From Lineolata rhizophorae (lineage: Eukaryota; Ascomycota; Dothideomycetes; Lineolatales; Lineolataceae), in the NCBI GenBank assembly GCA_010093515.1, contig MU001691.1, positions 550,068 to 586,714 of the forward strand: a stretch of DNA of 36,647 bases, written 5' to 3'. Below the pieces are notes generated by a model. It was not told the origin of the DNA and searched no databases. It saw only the letters and a list, made by a program, of their open reading frames with translations. Each line of letters starts with the position of its first letter. Position 1 is the first letter of the stretch. Made by a program: the position numbers and the translations under genes. Of the stretch, positions 21,215 to 32,027 are shown in pieces.

Positions 21215-21780
21215 GTTGAGGTGTTTAGCTTTCCCATGGTGTAGCAGTGATGCTGCTAGTCACTATTTGGCGTCCCCATGGCGCAGTGATGATACTGCCA
21301 CTGAACAGTTAGCTTTCCATGATACGGTGATAACACTGCTTCTGAACAGGTGGCCTTTCCATGGTGTAGTGATGGCGCTGCTTCCTAGCAGTTGCCTTTT
21401 CCATGGCATGGTAGTGGCGCCGCTATTAGGATGTTTAGCTTCCCCATGGCGCAGTAATGGTGCTATATTCTTAGCAGTTGCCTTCCCTATGGTGTGGTGG
21501 TGGCACCGCTGTTAGGATGTTCAGCTGCTGCATGGTGCAATGTGCCAGTGATGGTGCCACCCCTCAGCAGTTGCCTTGCCGATGGTGTGGGGGCAGTATC
21601 GCTATCGAGAGATTTGGCTTCCAGATGTTACGATGTGGGGGCCCTTCTAAGCAGTTGCCTTGGCCGTGGTGGAGTGGTGGCCCCGCCGCTGCGCTACTGC
21701 GTTTGCCATGGCCGTTGTCGGGTTGGGTTGCCTTTCCCCTGTTTCCCCTGGCGTGGTAGCCGCACGTTAGGCAAGTAGTT
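21215..21780. repeat. Minisatellite B, period about 42 bp
   Basis: The anchor CATGG or a close variant recurs near 21235, 21277, 21318, 21360, 21402, 21445, 21487, 21531, 21580, 21622, 21663, 21706 and 21747: spacing 41-44 apart from one of 49. A typical unit reads TTTCCATGGTGTAGTGATGG, then a GCTGCT-type word and AGCAGTTGCC. Because 42 is a multiple of three, long repeat-containing frames arise on both strands; I do not call them genes. Confidence 0.88.
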
Positions 21781-22027
21781 GCCTCCTCATCCGCATACAC
21801 TGTGAGTCAGATGCTGCAGCAACCCCGCTTTGTTGGCCAATTAACCCTTTCGCGACAGCTGGGAGGCACCCAGTCCTGGTCTCTTGGAACTCCTTCCCCA
21901 AAGGTATAAAGCTAGGGCTAAACCAGCGTAAACTGGCCTGCTCTGCTCCAGCCAGCTCCTCCAGACATAAAAGGAGCCCCACCCCCAACCCTCCTGCCTG
22001 CTCTTGTTCCTTCCACCCGTGTTCCAC

Positions 22028-22080
22028 GCCATGTACTGGTCCACACCACATATTGGACCACACCATGTACTGGTATGGTA
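22028..22080. repeat. Short repeat of CCATGTACTGG-type units
   Basis: CCATGTACTGG occurs twice, at about 22029 and 22063, around a related CACATATTGG, linked by CCACACCA-type words. A small imperfect repeat between the B and C arrays. Confidence 0.6.
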
Positions 22081-22129
22081 GTATCATTTCTACTGTCGTG
22101 AATTGCTTGTCTCCACATCATTACTTTTC

Positions 22130-22690
22130 TATGATCTTGCCTTACTTGGACTGCTTCACTATGACCTGATCCTACTTGGACCGCTTCAGCCTTGCCTAGT
22201 TTACCCTGTAGTTCTTTATCCTTTCTCGGTTTTTCCTTAGCTACTTCAACTTGGCATATCCTTCCTTGGATTACTTCATCCTTTCTGACCCGCTTTGGAC
22301 TTCCTCATTGTGGCTTGGTCCTACTAGGACTACTTCATTGTGACGTGGCTCTACTTGGATTACTTTATCGTGATTTGGCCCCTACTAAGACTATTTCATT
22401 ACGACTTGGCCCTCCTTAGATTGTTTCATTATGGTGTGGCCCTACTTGGACTATGCCATTATGACTTAGCCCTTCTAGGGCTTTGTCGTCATGGCGTGGT
22501 CCTACTTGGGCTATATCATTATGAAGTGGTCTTACTTGGGCTAGGTTAGTTATGTAATGGTCTTACATGGGGCTACTTCATGATTTGGTCTTCCTTGGAG
22601 CTACTTCGCTGTGATTTGGACTTTCGGGCTTCTTCACAATGATCTAGTCTTACATGGGCTGCTTCATTCTGCCTAGGGTCTTGGACAACA
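22130..22690. repeat. Minisatellite C, period about 30 bp
   Basis: A unit close to CCTACTTGGACTACTTCATT plus a TATGACTTGG-type end repeats about 18 times. Between 22333 and 22516 the TTCATT word or variants return every 30-31 bp (22333, 22364, 22395, 22425, 22456, 22486, 22516). Edges are more diverged. The frame 22340-22549 would read as a decapeptide repeat, judged a by-product. Confidence 0.85.
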
Positions 22691-23100
22691 TCGTCCTGGC
22701 TTAGCCTTGCCAAGATGACCTTTCCTTACTTAAATGCCTTCATGACAAATTTGTTTTACATGATGCCTGCACTTGTTATAGGCTTTTGGGTCTGAATAGG
22801 TCTTAACGACTTTAGGCGCTGGAGCATGGAGGAAAGTTTTCTGACTTCAGACGTTCCAGCTCCTGCCGCGCATGTTGATTCTGCCGGCCTCACGGATTCA
22901 ATTTGATGATATATCATAGTTGCGACTTTCATGTCCTCTTGGCATCTGATAGCATCGCAATGGCGCAATATTCTCAGACATGCCAAACGATCGAAGAGTC
23001 ACGTCGGGTTTCAGGCGCCTTGGAACGCATCGCGACTACTCGCTTTATATATTGAGACATGTGAACATCAAAATTATAGCGTCGATACCGCCTCCGCGGG
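22691..23100. other. Unassigned spacer
   Basis: About 400 bp following minisatellite C, without any gene, repeat or RNA that I recognise. Confidence 0.4.
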
Positions 23101-24045
23101 GGGTGCGTGAACGAAGCCCTTTTACGGACCAAGCGTGCCGTGGCAGCGGGTGCCGACAAGGGCCGTAAGCGCCGGCACGTCCTAAGGAACACCCTCACCG
23201 TGCGGCAGGACGGGCTGCCGGCCCTGGTAAAAGCGTTCACGCTCCGGGGTCGCCTTCGCTCGCGCCGCTCGGCCTGGAAGGTCTCGCGGGACGTCGTGGT
23301 CGTAAAGAGCCCATCGTGGTTCGAGGTCGTGCAGGCGTCGGCCAACCGGCTCATAGCGGCGATAGAGCGGTGCTACCAGCTACACCTCGCCCCCGGGGCC
23401 TACTCGCTTAGCCGGGAGGGCCAGGCCACTATCGACATGTTCGTGAAGATCCTGCAGGCCTCCCTAGGCAGCTACGACCTTGCCAACTCGCGGCATCTTA
23501 AAGCCCTCCGCCTAAAAGCTGGGTGCCGGCCTGGGCGACGAGATGCACCAGCGCGGCTTCGGGTTCCTCGGTATCGATCTGGACTGGCAGCATCTCGCGC
23601 TCGACACTGGCGACGCCGGTAATTATACTCCTCGGCGAAGTTCGGTATAGGATACTAACGGCGAACGCTCTATACGGCGTAAGTGCTTCCGTTCCTGTCT
23701 TTGTATAAATATAAGCTGACCTCGATATTTAGAAGGCGTATAAGGGTATAGCCGCCCTTCGTATCCATATTAAAAACGTCTACGGAGTCGATATCCGCAA
23801 AGACGGTAGGTTAGGCACTCTATCGGCTAGCAGCCTCTGACTCGAAGTTCCGCCTACTCGGCCAAGACGCCATAGTCGTTCCGTGCCGCTAGCAGCGCAC
23901 CCTGGCCAAGGACAAGGAGCTCGTACAGCGGGCGGCGCAGCTGCTCCGCAACGCCGCCCTCCTGCTGGACCAGGTCGAGGTGGGCAGGAGGGGGCGGCTG
24001 CTGATCCGTAAAGTAGCCCTTCATTAGATCCGTCCACGCGGAGAC
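23101..24045 (+). pseudogene. GC-rich decayed coding island, unknown family
   Basis: A patch of clearly higher GC than its flanks. A frame open over 23107-23622 has strong coding-type codon use (WKVSRDVVVVKSPSWFEVV, then RLIAAIERCYQLHLAPGAYS and QATIDMFVKILQASLGSYDL). Coding-like sequence continues to about 24040 (for example HIKNVYGVDIRKDG near 23766 and LAKDKELVQRAAQLLRNAAL near 23905) but is broken several times. A consensus intron lies at 23679-23732 (GTAAGT donor, GCTGAC branch, TTTAG acceptor), so this was an ordinary spliced nuclear gene or a gene carried by an element. The left end starts abruptly, suggesting truncation. The right part has more TpA, consistent with light RIP. I do not recognise the family. 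Confidence 0.55.
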
Positions 24046-25850
24046 GATCTAACATGGCTAGTACTTTCTCCACCACAAAGAGAAACATCCTGGCAGAAGG
24101 TTCAAAGGAAGTGTTTTGATACTACGAACTTTCCTATTCGCTGTGTCGCTCCCATACTATAGAGCCATCAACGGAAGATACGCCGGCCTCATACTTCGAT
24201 TGGAGGATGGTCAGAAGTGCTTGCTCTATTTACCGCCACCACATCAGAAATTGCGATCAGTTAGGACACTTAAATGTCCTCTGGCGCTTTCCTCTATCGC
24301 AAGGATGGAAACTTTGTCGGCCCAATCGAATGGCCCGTCGTAGTGCTAGCATCATAAACAAATTGGATGGTAAAATGACTTCTATATCGCGCCACGTAGC
24401 ATGGCCAGAGCGGTTGTCGTCAGCTAGATCACGATTTCTTCATAGATGCGTCGAGTATTGCGTTGGCTTTCTGTTTTGCACAACACATTCAGATGCGGGT
24501 ACATTGCTCTAGTTCGGGGTCCTGAATGCTGCCCTCCGAATCCAAGCGAACCTAGATGTGAGAAAATGGTTGATCTCTTCTTTGACTTGCGCCACAAGAT
24601 ATCGAGTATAAACTATGTCGTGTAGCTTGTTCATGGCGCATTACAGGAGTCGCATACTGCGCCACTATAGATCTTTTCAAATATAAATGCCTAGCCCTTC
24701 CGCAATGTGGGGATAAGTTCAAATCCATCATCTTCATGTCTCTTTTAAAACATGATAGCCACGACTTTCACTCCCTAATTTATGCCTTCAGTTTATAAAT
24801 AATTCAACTCCGGTCACACTTAGTTTTTGCGGTATCCTTATACAAAATGCTTAATGCTGACAGCGAATTCTGGTTGCAAGTTTACGGGAGTATATCCCGC
24901 CTCGAATTCCGGGGTGGACATGTTCTTTCATAGCGGAGTCGGGCGCTCCACGACCAATACAACCCTTCTATCTCGGGGCGTAGCTGTTTCCAAAAGTTGG
25001 AATTAACATGTCCGTTATAGGATCTTTTCTACTAAGCCGACCGCTGATTCGATCTTACTCCCATTTCCAATGGTGTTTGTCATCCCCATTCTTCTGGGAA
25101 ATGACGTTTCTTTCAGTTGCCGCTAGCTACTACAGGCGTCTCGAAGTTAAGCAAATGAAGTCGCCCCACAGATACTGTGACTGCGGATGCTCTAGCTCTG
25201 CGCAACAATCTGCTTCATCATCATGGTTTCACTTCAGCTAACGGCAAATTGCTACAATCATATTTCGATAGCTTCACAGCAGGCTCTTTGACGACGAAAG
25301 TAAAAACCGCTGAGCCAAAGTTCAAGCGCATAATTGCAATGATCACAGATTCCAGCCGGACTTGCTGCAAATTCCTAACCTACTTTCAATAAAGTTCTAC
25401 CAGACCAGGCAAAGGTCGACATGAACCAAAACATTGTCGACACATTTAACGATCATGACGTTCGTCATAGTATAAAGGATACCTTGGCACTCTACCGGTT
25501 TCCGCATACGCTATCCTTCCGAGTCCTAATAGGACATCTAGGGATGGCATATCCGGGAAAACGATAATATTGACGTCAACGCCGTCGTGACAAATGTATG
25601 GAGCCAATGTCGTTGGGCTTAAGGAATAACCACCTGCCGAGAGCATTTTGACGTTTTTTGTCCTACTAGGCCGATCAGTTCTACTGTCAAAAGAAGCTCG
25701 CTAGTGGCACCTGGAATAAATCTGAAGGCACCCGTTTTCTCAGATACATTGGACGCTTGAGCATTGCTCTCTCGGCTAATCAGAAGTAGGAGTATTCCAT
25801 CTCGCAAGAAGTTCAAGTCTTTTAGAGTCACTACTTCCACGAGACCTGCA
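24046..25850. other. Gene-poor DNA
   Basis: About 1.8 kb of moderate GC. Only short frames in all six readings, none with recognisable motifs or convincing splice structure. Possibly very old, worn repeat DNA. Confidence 0.4.
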
Positions 25851-25894
25851 TGTCTCCTTGGGAAATTGGTTACGCATGTGTAGACCGAAATTGT

Positions 25895-26145
25895 TGGTAC
25901 CAAATGTTGTTCGAACAATTAGTCGAACACAGTTCATGCGCAGAGAACCGGAGTCGCTGGTATCGCGCGCAGCTACGCACCTTTCAACTTCTTCGCAGTT
26001 TCTGTTTCTGTGGAATTTCCTTGGGCCCCTTTTAAAAGTGGTTGCAGGTTTGGGAACTAAAATATAAGTGCCGGATGTTGTTGGCACAACCAGTCGAACA
26101 TGGATCATCAGGCATGGGGCGCCGGAGTCTCTAGGATGACAATTC
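25895..26145. repeat. Degenerate direct repeat, about 171 bp apart
   Basis: A stretch beginning AAATGTTGTTCGAAC (25902) with AGTCGAACA and GCCGGAGTC-type words in order returns beginning GGATGTTGTTGGCAC (26073). Two copies only can be followed by eye, with heavy divergence. Confidence 0.45.
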
Positions 26146-27535
26146 CGCTCATACGACCTCCCGATATAGCTTCGGTGAATCTCCCCAGAAACTAACTTTC
26201 GAATTTTTTTTCATGCCTCTCGTGGCCTCGGCTCAGATGCACAAAAGAATATGTGTCCTTTGGAACTATTTAACAAGGTCTAGCATTCGGAGCTAGATAT
26301 TCTAGCTTCAACGACCTCAAGACAGGTCTTATTGAAACTTCACCTCCCAAGAAAGCGTCCAGCTGAGATATCTAACATGGACGTTCATGTGCCCTGTGCG
26401 CGTGGCACATGGTATGTTTCTCTTTGACGATGTCCTTGTTGGACTTACTATCAAGATTCCAGAGAATACGGCGCGCGATCGACAAAGTAAATGGGATCAG
26501 CTCGTGGAGTCCTTGGAGGGACAATGCCACCACTGTGAAAAAACGAAGGGGCAATGGTTGCCTACGCCACAAGCATGGACGTGGTCTCGCAACAGCCAAC
26601 ATTTATTTCGAACCATTTCATGTAGCTGCGTGCTCTGCGGCATCTTACGACCCACTGAAAGGACTTCGATACAGATATACGCTCTGTGAGAAGCAGTATG
26701 AAAATGGTTGTAACTATTCTACACCTTTGCCATCTTACGCGATGGCAACTAAATCCTCTATCCCACTTGGCAACAGCGAAATATTTCCTATCTTTCCCTC
26801 TTAATGCACGAGCCGGATACAACGCAAATTTGTACATGGTCAAAGACTTAGTCTACCGCGTATATGTCTGAGCATGTAAAAATCCCATGGTGTTTTCCAA
26901 CTCGAAATGCCATAGGAGAGCTGTGGATACAATTCTCCTGTTCTGAGAGACGCTGCTCTTAATTTGACATGCACGGACATCGAACGGTTCATCTAGAAGA
27001 CCCGGTGGCGTCCTAGAGAATATGCATTTTGCGTTGTCTTCTCCCAAGAAATGATCGGCTGATGACGCCTTCCGCCATGGCTGAAGATTTCTCCAGCCTC
27101 ATAGGAGTATAAGCTCAGAGCAATTCCAATGTACCAACCCAAAGTCCGATGATTCCGGATAACTTGTCAGTCTGGATTCCTGATGGCCGGACTTACTATA
27201 TCGCCCAAATAATGCTCACACTGAAAAAGGCAAGGTCTTTACCAGTTATCGCTTCCTGACCTTGAGGAAGTGGCATGTGTTTGCCCCTAGAGAGGATTGC
27301 CATATCGTCCAGAAATATCTACTTTGATAATGACGAAAAAGCACAACTCATGGCTCGCGCACTACGGCATCGCTTACTGTATGAGCTATCGCCCTGGAGA
27401 CAAAAGGAATTCAATATAGATGAAGCCATTCTGGCCCATAGAGAGCGTGGCGACCCATTGTCTCACGAAAAACCTGGCGATTCCTAATCTGCATGTTTGC
27501 GGCACTGGAAGACCATATTCTTTCGTACATCTTCC
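26146..27535. other. Gene-poor DNA
   Basis: No gene recognised. Contains a perfect 8 bp inverted repeat, CATGTGCC at 26386-26393 and GGCACATG at 26404-26411, separated by 10 bp, which could form a small hairpin. Frames at 26387-26689 and 27275-27487 are the longest, but have no known domain. Confidence 0.4.
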
Positions 27536-27539
27536 GGTG

Positions 27540-28060
27540 TCCTTGAGATGTCAGAATCTCTCATGTTGCTCCTTTTCGGATTGTGACTTCATCAGTTCTC
27601 ACTCCGAGTGTTTTCATACCTGAAGCTGAAGAAGTTATGGAGTTTGGATGTTCTCACGACGCTTCTACATAAGCTAGAATTTCTCAAACTCGCTTCCTCC
27701 TGGATCTTCGGCTCGTTATCTCTTACTTGGGGTATCAATGTCAGAGGCAAACCACAACTCCTTCAAGTCTACGGGTGTCTGTCTGACATACCAGAATATT
27801 CCAAATCTGCTCCTTGCCGAATCATTTCCAACTCAAACTTTTTACCTTGTCGTTTCTACTCCGAAATTGAACGAAGTCAGTTATGCGGCTTTAGACTGAG
27901 ATGTCAGAATTCCCTTTTTCCTCTGTTTGGAACTTTTGTAGACAAGCTCTCTACCAGTATGTTCATGTTATGGGAAATGTCGGTCTCTTTGCGTTCCTAG
28001 ACTATCTGCCTTAGAATATCAGAATTTCCCATGCGTGTTCCATTAGGATTTTTGTCGTCT
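27540..28060. repeat. Degenerate tandem array, period about 116 bp
   Basis: The word TCAGAAT (or TAGAAT/CCAGAAT) followed by CTC- or CCC-rich sequence and then CTCCTT, TTCGG or GGAA-type words recurs at 27551, 27675, 27791, 27904 and 28019: spacings 124, 116, 113 and 115. Sequence between anchors is only weakly alike, so the array is old or the unit is loosely defined. Confidence 0.5.
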
Positions 28061-29425
28061 TCTAAGTGTGGGAAAAGGCCACTACGTCTACAAGCTAGCA
28101 CGGTTCAGCGGTACACCACCTGTTTAGTCCGTCTTTCGCGTTCGCCGTTGTGAGCCGAATACGACCGAAAGAGGCTGAAGCGACCAAGTTGGCGCGGTCG
28201 ACTCACCCGAAATATTCCTTCTATATGTCGTGGACCTGTGGCCGAACGTCATTTTGAAGCTGCGACCGTGGAGTTAAAATACTCGCACATTCCGACTACC
28301 ATTGTCGTGTGTATGATGCTTTGTTGCGCATCCTATTCATGATTTAGAAATATACCTAGCAGGCAAACAAATTGCCTATATTGAAATGGAGTTCGGAAAG
28401 ACGTTTGGAAAACGGTCATCGACGATGCATTCGATGACATCAAGTACGACGATCGCGGCAACTTTCCGTACCCGAATATTCCCGAAATGTAACACAAAAT
28501 TCAAGCCTAACATGGCCTTTTGGCCTCGACCGGCTATGGAAAAATGCGTCATAACCCCACAAAATACGGATGCAGAGCAGAAATCTGAGCTTAACATGGC
28601 TCGTGCCTTTGTCGGTGACACAAGCGCCTGATTCATGATCGGGAAAAATGGCAAATATATGCAACAACAGCGTATGAATTGCCAATCGTGTAGGGATCTT
28701 GCTTGCCACATTCAGTTTGCCTCGCCGCTTACATGCTCATAAATATTCATGTGGAGATTGGGTTTGCCAACTGGCTTCTAAAATGGCTGTGCCCATGAGT
28801 TAGGGCGACTGCACAAGTGCCCACCGCATGGGCTGAATAAAGAAGTGGTTTTATCTGAGTGGATGTGTTTCCGGGTCACAGGTTGTTCACAAACGTGGCC
28901 ACATCTAAATCTTCTCGTAGTTTCCGAAAGTCGTCGCTCGGAGCCCCATGGTTGGCCACTCGAACCAAATCATGTGGGTCCCCCGCCAACAATTCGGCAA
29001 ATGACATTCTTCCCTGGGCACGCCGCCGAGGGACACAGAAGCATATGTCAGGAACGACCAAAAGGAAAAAAAGACGCCGTTGATCCTGTCCGTCGATGAT
29101 GTCGCTCGCACGTATTTCGAATTAACGAAGCTAAGCATGCTCTCGGCTGGTCAATACGACAGGAGTCCGACCTGAGATTTTTGATAACTTGATGTACACG
29201 TTGGCTCTACTAGGAAAGAATCCAAGAATCCAACGAGCACATGACAGATGCCCTGCACCGGTCAAACAAGCAAAAAAGGAACCCCCCGGAGCTGATGCAG
29301 TTGATTTGCGCACTTTGAGGCTGCGAGGACGAAATGAAAGTTCCGACCGGCAACGGCCGTACAAACGGCATCATCGACGGACGACGGGAAAAAATGAAAA
29401 ATAAGATGCTAGAGTGATTCATTTG
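28061..29425. other. Gene-poor DNA
   Basis: About 1.4 kb with no gene, RNA or repeat that I can support. Small frames at 28386-28631 and 28845-29099 lack recognisable motifs. Confidence 0.4.
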
Positions 29426-29429
29426 TGCT

Positions 29430-29826
29430 TCTCAGTGGCTCTTGGAAAGGAGCGAAAGAATCTGGTAACCACATGGGCGGCACTCTTGCCGCTCCAAACG
29501 ATCATGAGTGTTCATGGTCCTGGTGGGCTGCCCGGCCGCTAAGGAAATAGTAAAGAACTCAATGACCAAGTAGACGATAATATCCATCGTCCAAGGAATG
29601 GAAGGGCGTTACGATGCGTAGGCATGTGTCGGCGCTCTTGCCACTCAAAAAAATCATGAGTCTACATGGTCCGGGTGACCTGTCCGGCTGCCAGGGAAAC
29701 AGCAAAGAACTCGATGGCCGAATAAACTATAATATCTATCGTCCGAGGAACGGAAGGACGCCAAGATGTGTAGGAATATGTCGGTGCCCTCGCCCGCTAG
29801 AAAATTACGAATCAACGTGATATCGA
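29430..29826. repeat. 152 bp tandem repeat, about 2.6 copies
   Basis: Copies start at 29477 (GCGGCACTCTTGCC), 29629 (TCGGCGCTCTTGCC) and 29781 (TCGGTGCCCTCGCC): exactly 152 bp apart twice. Shared inner words include ATCATGAGT, ACATGGTCC, CAAAGAACTC/TAAAGAACTC, and TATCGTCC/CATCGTCC. A partial copy precedes 29477. Differences between copies are mostly transitions, as RIP would give. Confidence 0.88.
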
Positions 29827-29967
29827 AATGGAAATTTGTATTCTTCTCTAAGCACTAAAGTAGAATAATAGATTTCAAACGCGAAATTAGGGGGGCGGAG
29901 TAGTTTTCCCCACCGAAAGAGAAACGACTCGAACCAGGAAATTCCGTGCCACGGTTTCCGACGAGGA

Positions 29968-30595
29968 ATGTGCGCTGTTTCTACGGCTATAACTACTAGA
30001 ATATGGCCGAACTCGTATAGGTGGAACCGACGCTCTTCAAAATTCTTCGAAGCCTTTATGTCCGAGTTTGTTGTAACTCAGACAATGTCGATAGTAAAGG
30101 AACCGGCATGGATAGATTCTTTCCATGAGATCTATAATTTGCAAACAATACTCGAGTCATGTGGTCCGAATATCTCTAGTCGGGCTACTCTTAGGTCGGC
30201 ATTTATAGGGCTGCGAGACGGAGCATAGCAAACCCTAGTATAGATATCGTTGAAGGAGTCGGACGTCCGACGTAGACCAAACCCGATCAATATACCGGTC
30301 ACGGAATAGTACGACGTAGACAGCGTTTTAGCGTTTATAGAAGGGTTGCAATTTGCGAGGCAAGGGGTATATATCGACCTTAGCCCTATACCCTACTTTA
30401 CGAATATCAAGTTAAACCTCTATATCAAAACTCCGGCGAGTAGGGACGGTAGTATACTCTTAATACCCTTATACCGTATACCCTACTTCCGTCTAGGCAA
30501 GGTTATATGCTAGTAGAACCTAGAGCTATTCGTATTCTTGCCCGGCCTCGAGTAAGAGTCGATCTACGTATAGCAAGGCAAGATATAGTCGTGGA
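29968..30595 (+). pseudogene. Decayed coding fossil left of the LTR
   Basis: The frame is open at 29968-30228 (SSKFFEAFMSEFVVTQTMSI, then PAWIDSFHEIYNLQTILESC), and coding-like sequence in the same direction continues to about 30595, immediately before the LTR. It is broken, with around ten interruptions, and is rich in TpA as RIP would cause. I cannot name the family; it may belong to a host gene family or to an element. Treated as a fossil. Confidence 0.45.
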
Positions 30596-30596
30596 T

Positions 30597-30911
30597 TGTC
30601 ACGGGCCCCACTCACCAATCTACATTCACACAGGATCTAATGGTTACTACCTCCAACGTTGCTACTAATACTAGCATTAGCGTCACCATTTGTGTTATCG
30701 GCAGCATTCACTTTGGCGTGTTACTCTTAGAACGTGATCTATGCGTATTACTGCTACCGAGAACTTTCCCGGCTCGTGTATATAAACCCCTTCTGGCCTA
30801 CTCTTCTTCCTTCTCTTCTCCTTTCTTTTCTTCTTCGTGTAAGCTCTTGTCAATTAGCTCGAATTCAAGGTTTTCCTTCGGGAATTTCTGCTTGTCTTCC
30901 AGACCGTGACA
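30597..30911 (+). mobile_element. Long terminal repeat of a decayed LTR element
   Basis: 315 bp, starts TGTCACGG and ends CCGTGACA: an 8 bp perfect terminal inverted repeat with the TG...CA ends that LTRs carry. Inside is a TATATAAA box at 30779-30786 followed by a pyrimidine-rich leader, so transcription would run rightward. Only one LTR is in the window; the partner would lie beyond the LINE insertion and the right edge. Confidence 0.72.
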
Positions 30912-31950
30912 TGGATAGACGTGCTACTCGCCTGTATCCATCGGATAGTCCGCTCAGGCAACTCGTAGCACTTCCCGCAGACAGGGGACTAGACGTGGCG
31001 GAACAAGCACGCCTCCTTAGAGTAGAGGCTAACGGGTCCGGACGACTATCGTTAAAGCTACCGTATAAGGTATTACCTACTTAGAGACTCGCTTAGGGAG
31101 ATATAGGACACGGTTGTACGAGGGATAGCTAGTATCGCCGATAGCTGCAGGGAGGGTTTTCGTGCGCCGGTACTCTTTATTAATATTAAGAACCTGAAGC
31201 TAGAGACTAAGGCTAAATCCGCTAGGGAAGCCTTTACGTATTTCGAGGAAGAGTAGCATAAGATCGTTAACGTCGATGCCGCGTACGATAGCAGGTAGTA
31301 GGTAGACTTTGACCAGGAGGTATACGCTATAGTAGGCCACGAAAAGCGGCCGATAATGCTGCTATATCGCAGGTGCTACCTACCTGAGAGCCTTAAGGCT
31401 TTGTTCCAAGACGAGTACGTGTCTTTAAGCGCGGACCTATTCTAGGTATCTATGCTATAAGAGGTGGCGAACTTTACCATAGAGCTATAGTAGGAGTCGG
31501 CGACCGGCGTCGCCGGCATAGGATATGGGTAGCGGTACGAGTCGGCTAAGAACGCGTTTGACTACTAGAAGATCTTCCTATTTAACTTCGAGAAGCTAGA
31601 GGGCCTAGCCTTAGAGGACCCAATCTACGCTATCCTAGAGAGGCAGAGCAAGGAGACGGAGTAGATAAAGTGTGCCCTAGGTAGGAGCAAGGCGTAGTTC
31701 TTCTATACTAGCCGCGGGGCCATAAAGTACTCGTTCGGGCTATAGTACGAGATCTACCTAAGGGCGGACGCGGCGCCGGCCTTCTTCGTCGCGCTGCGGG
31801 AGTGCAACTTCTAGGAGGGATACGGGAGCCCGTCGTAGCCCGCGCTAGCGAGCTGCTATGCCCTATATAGTAACAAGTACTAGAGCTTTATAAGGCATCG
31901 ACTAACTATACGCTAGCCACTATCGAGTATATATACGAGCCTAACCGACT
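30912..31950 (+). mobile_element. Decayed interior of the LTR element
   Basis: Follows the LTR directly. An ATG at 30910 overlaps the LTR end and opens a short frame in the position where gag normally starts. Beyond it, coding-like sequence of unknown family runs to about 31950, interrupted well over ten times and strongly enriched in TpA, typical of RIP. No protease, reverse transcriptase or integrase part lies before the LINE cuts in, so Gypsy or Copia cannot be chosen. It is a dead fossil, older than the LINE. Confidence 0.6.
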
Positions 31951-32027
31951 CTCGGGTAAAGCCGCTCTTCGTTCAGCAAGACCGGTCAAAAGCGAACTAC
32001 TACCGTTCTGTCCTCTGAGGACGCCCA

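Noticed and set aside
21111-21515. 134-codon frame with 14-residue repeats, possible repeat protein
   Set aside because: The 42 bp minisatellite period forces a repeating frame on both strands; no signal peptide, start context or conserved flanks.
22340-22549. Frame with decapeptide repeats of the LFHYDLALLR type
   Set aside because: Produced by the 30 bp minisatellite; no evidence for selection on the peptide.
20530-22690. Repeat arrays as a CRISPR-like locus
   Set aside because: Units are contiguous and diverged with no unique spacers, no cas genes, and the genome is eukaryotic.
23316-23328. GGTTCGAGGTC resembling a tRNA B box
   Set aside because: No A box at proper distance, no cloverleaf can be drawn, and it lies in coding-type sequence.
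26386-26411. Hairpin CATGTGCC...GGCACATG as a structured RNA
   Set aside because: An isolated 8 bp stem can arise by chance in this length of DNA; nothing else supports an RNA gene.
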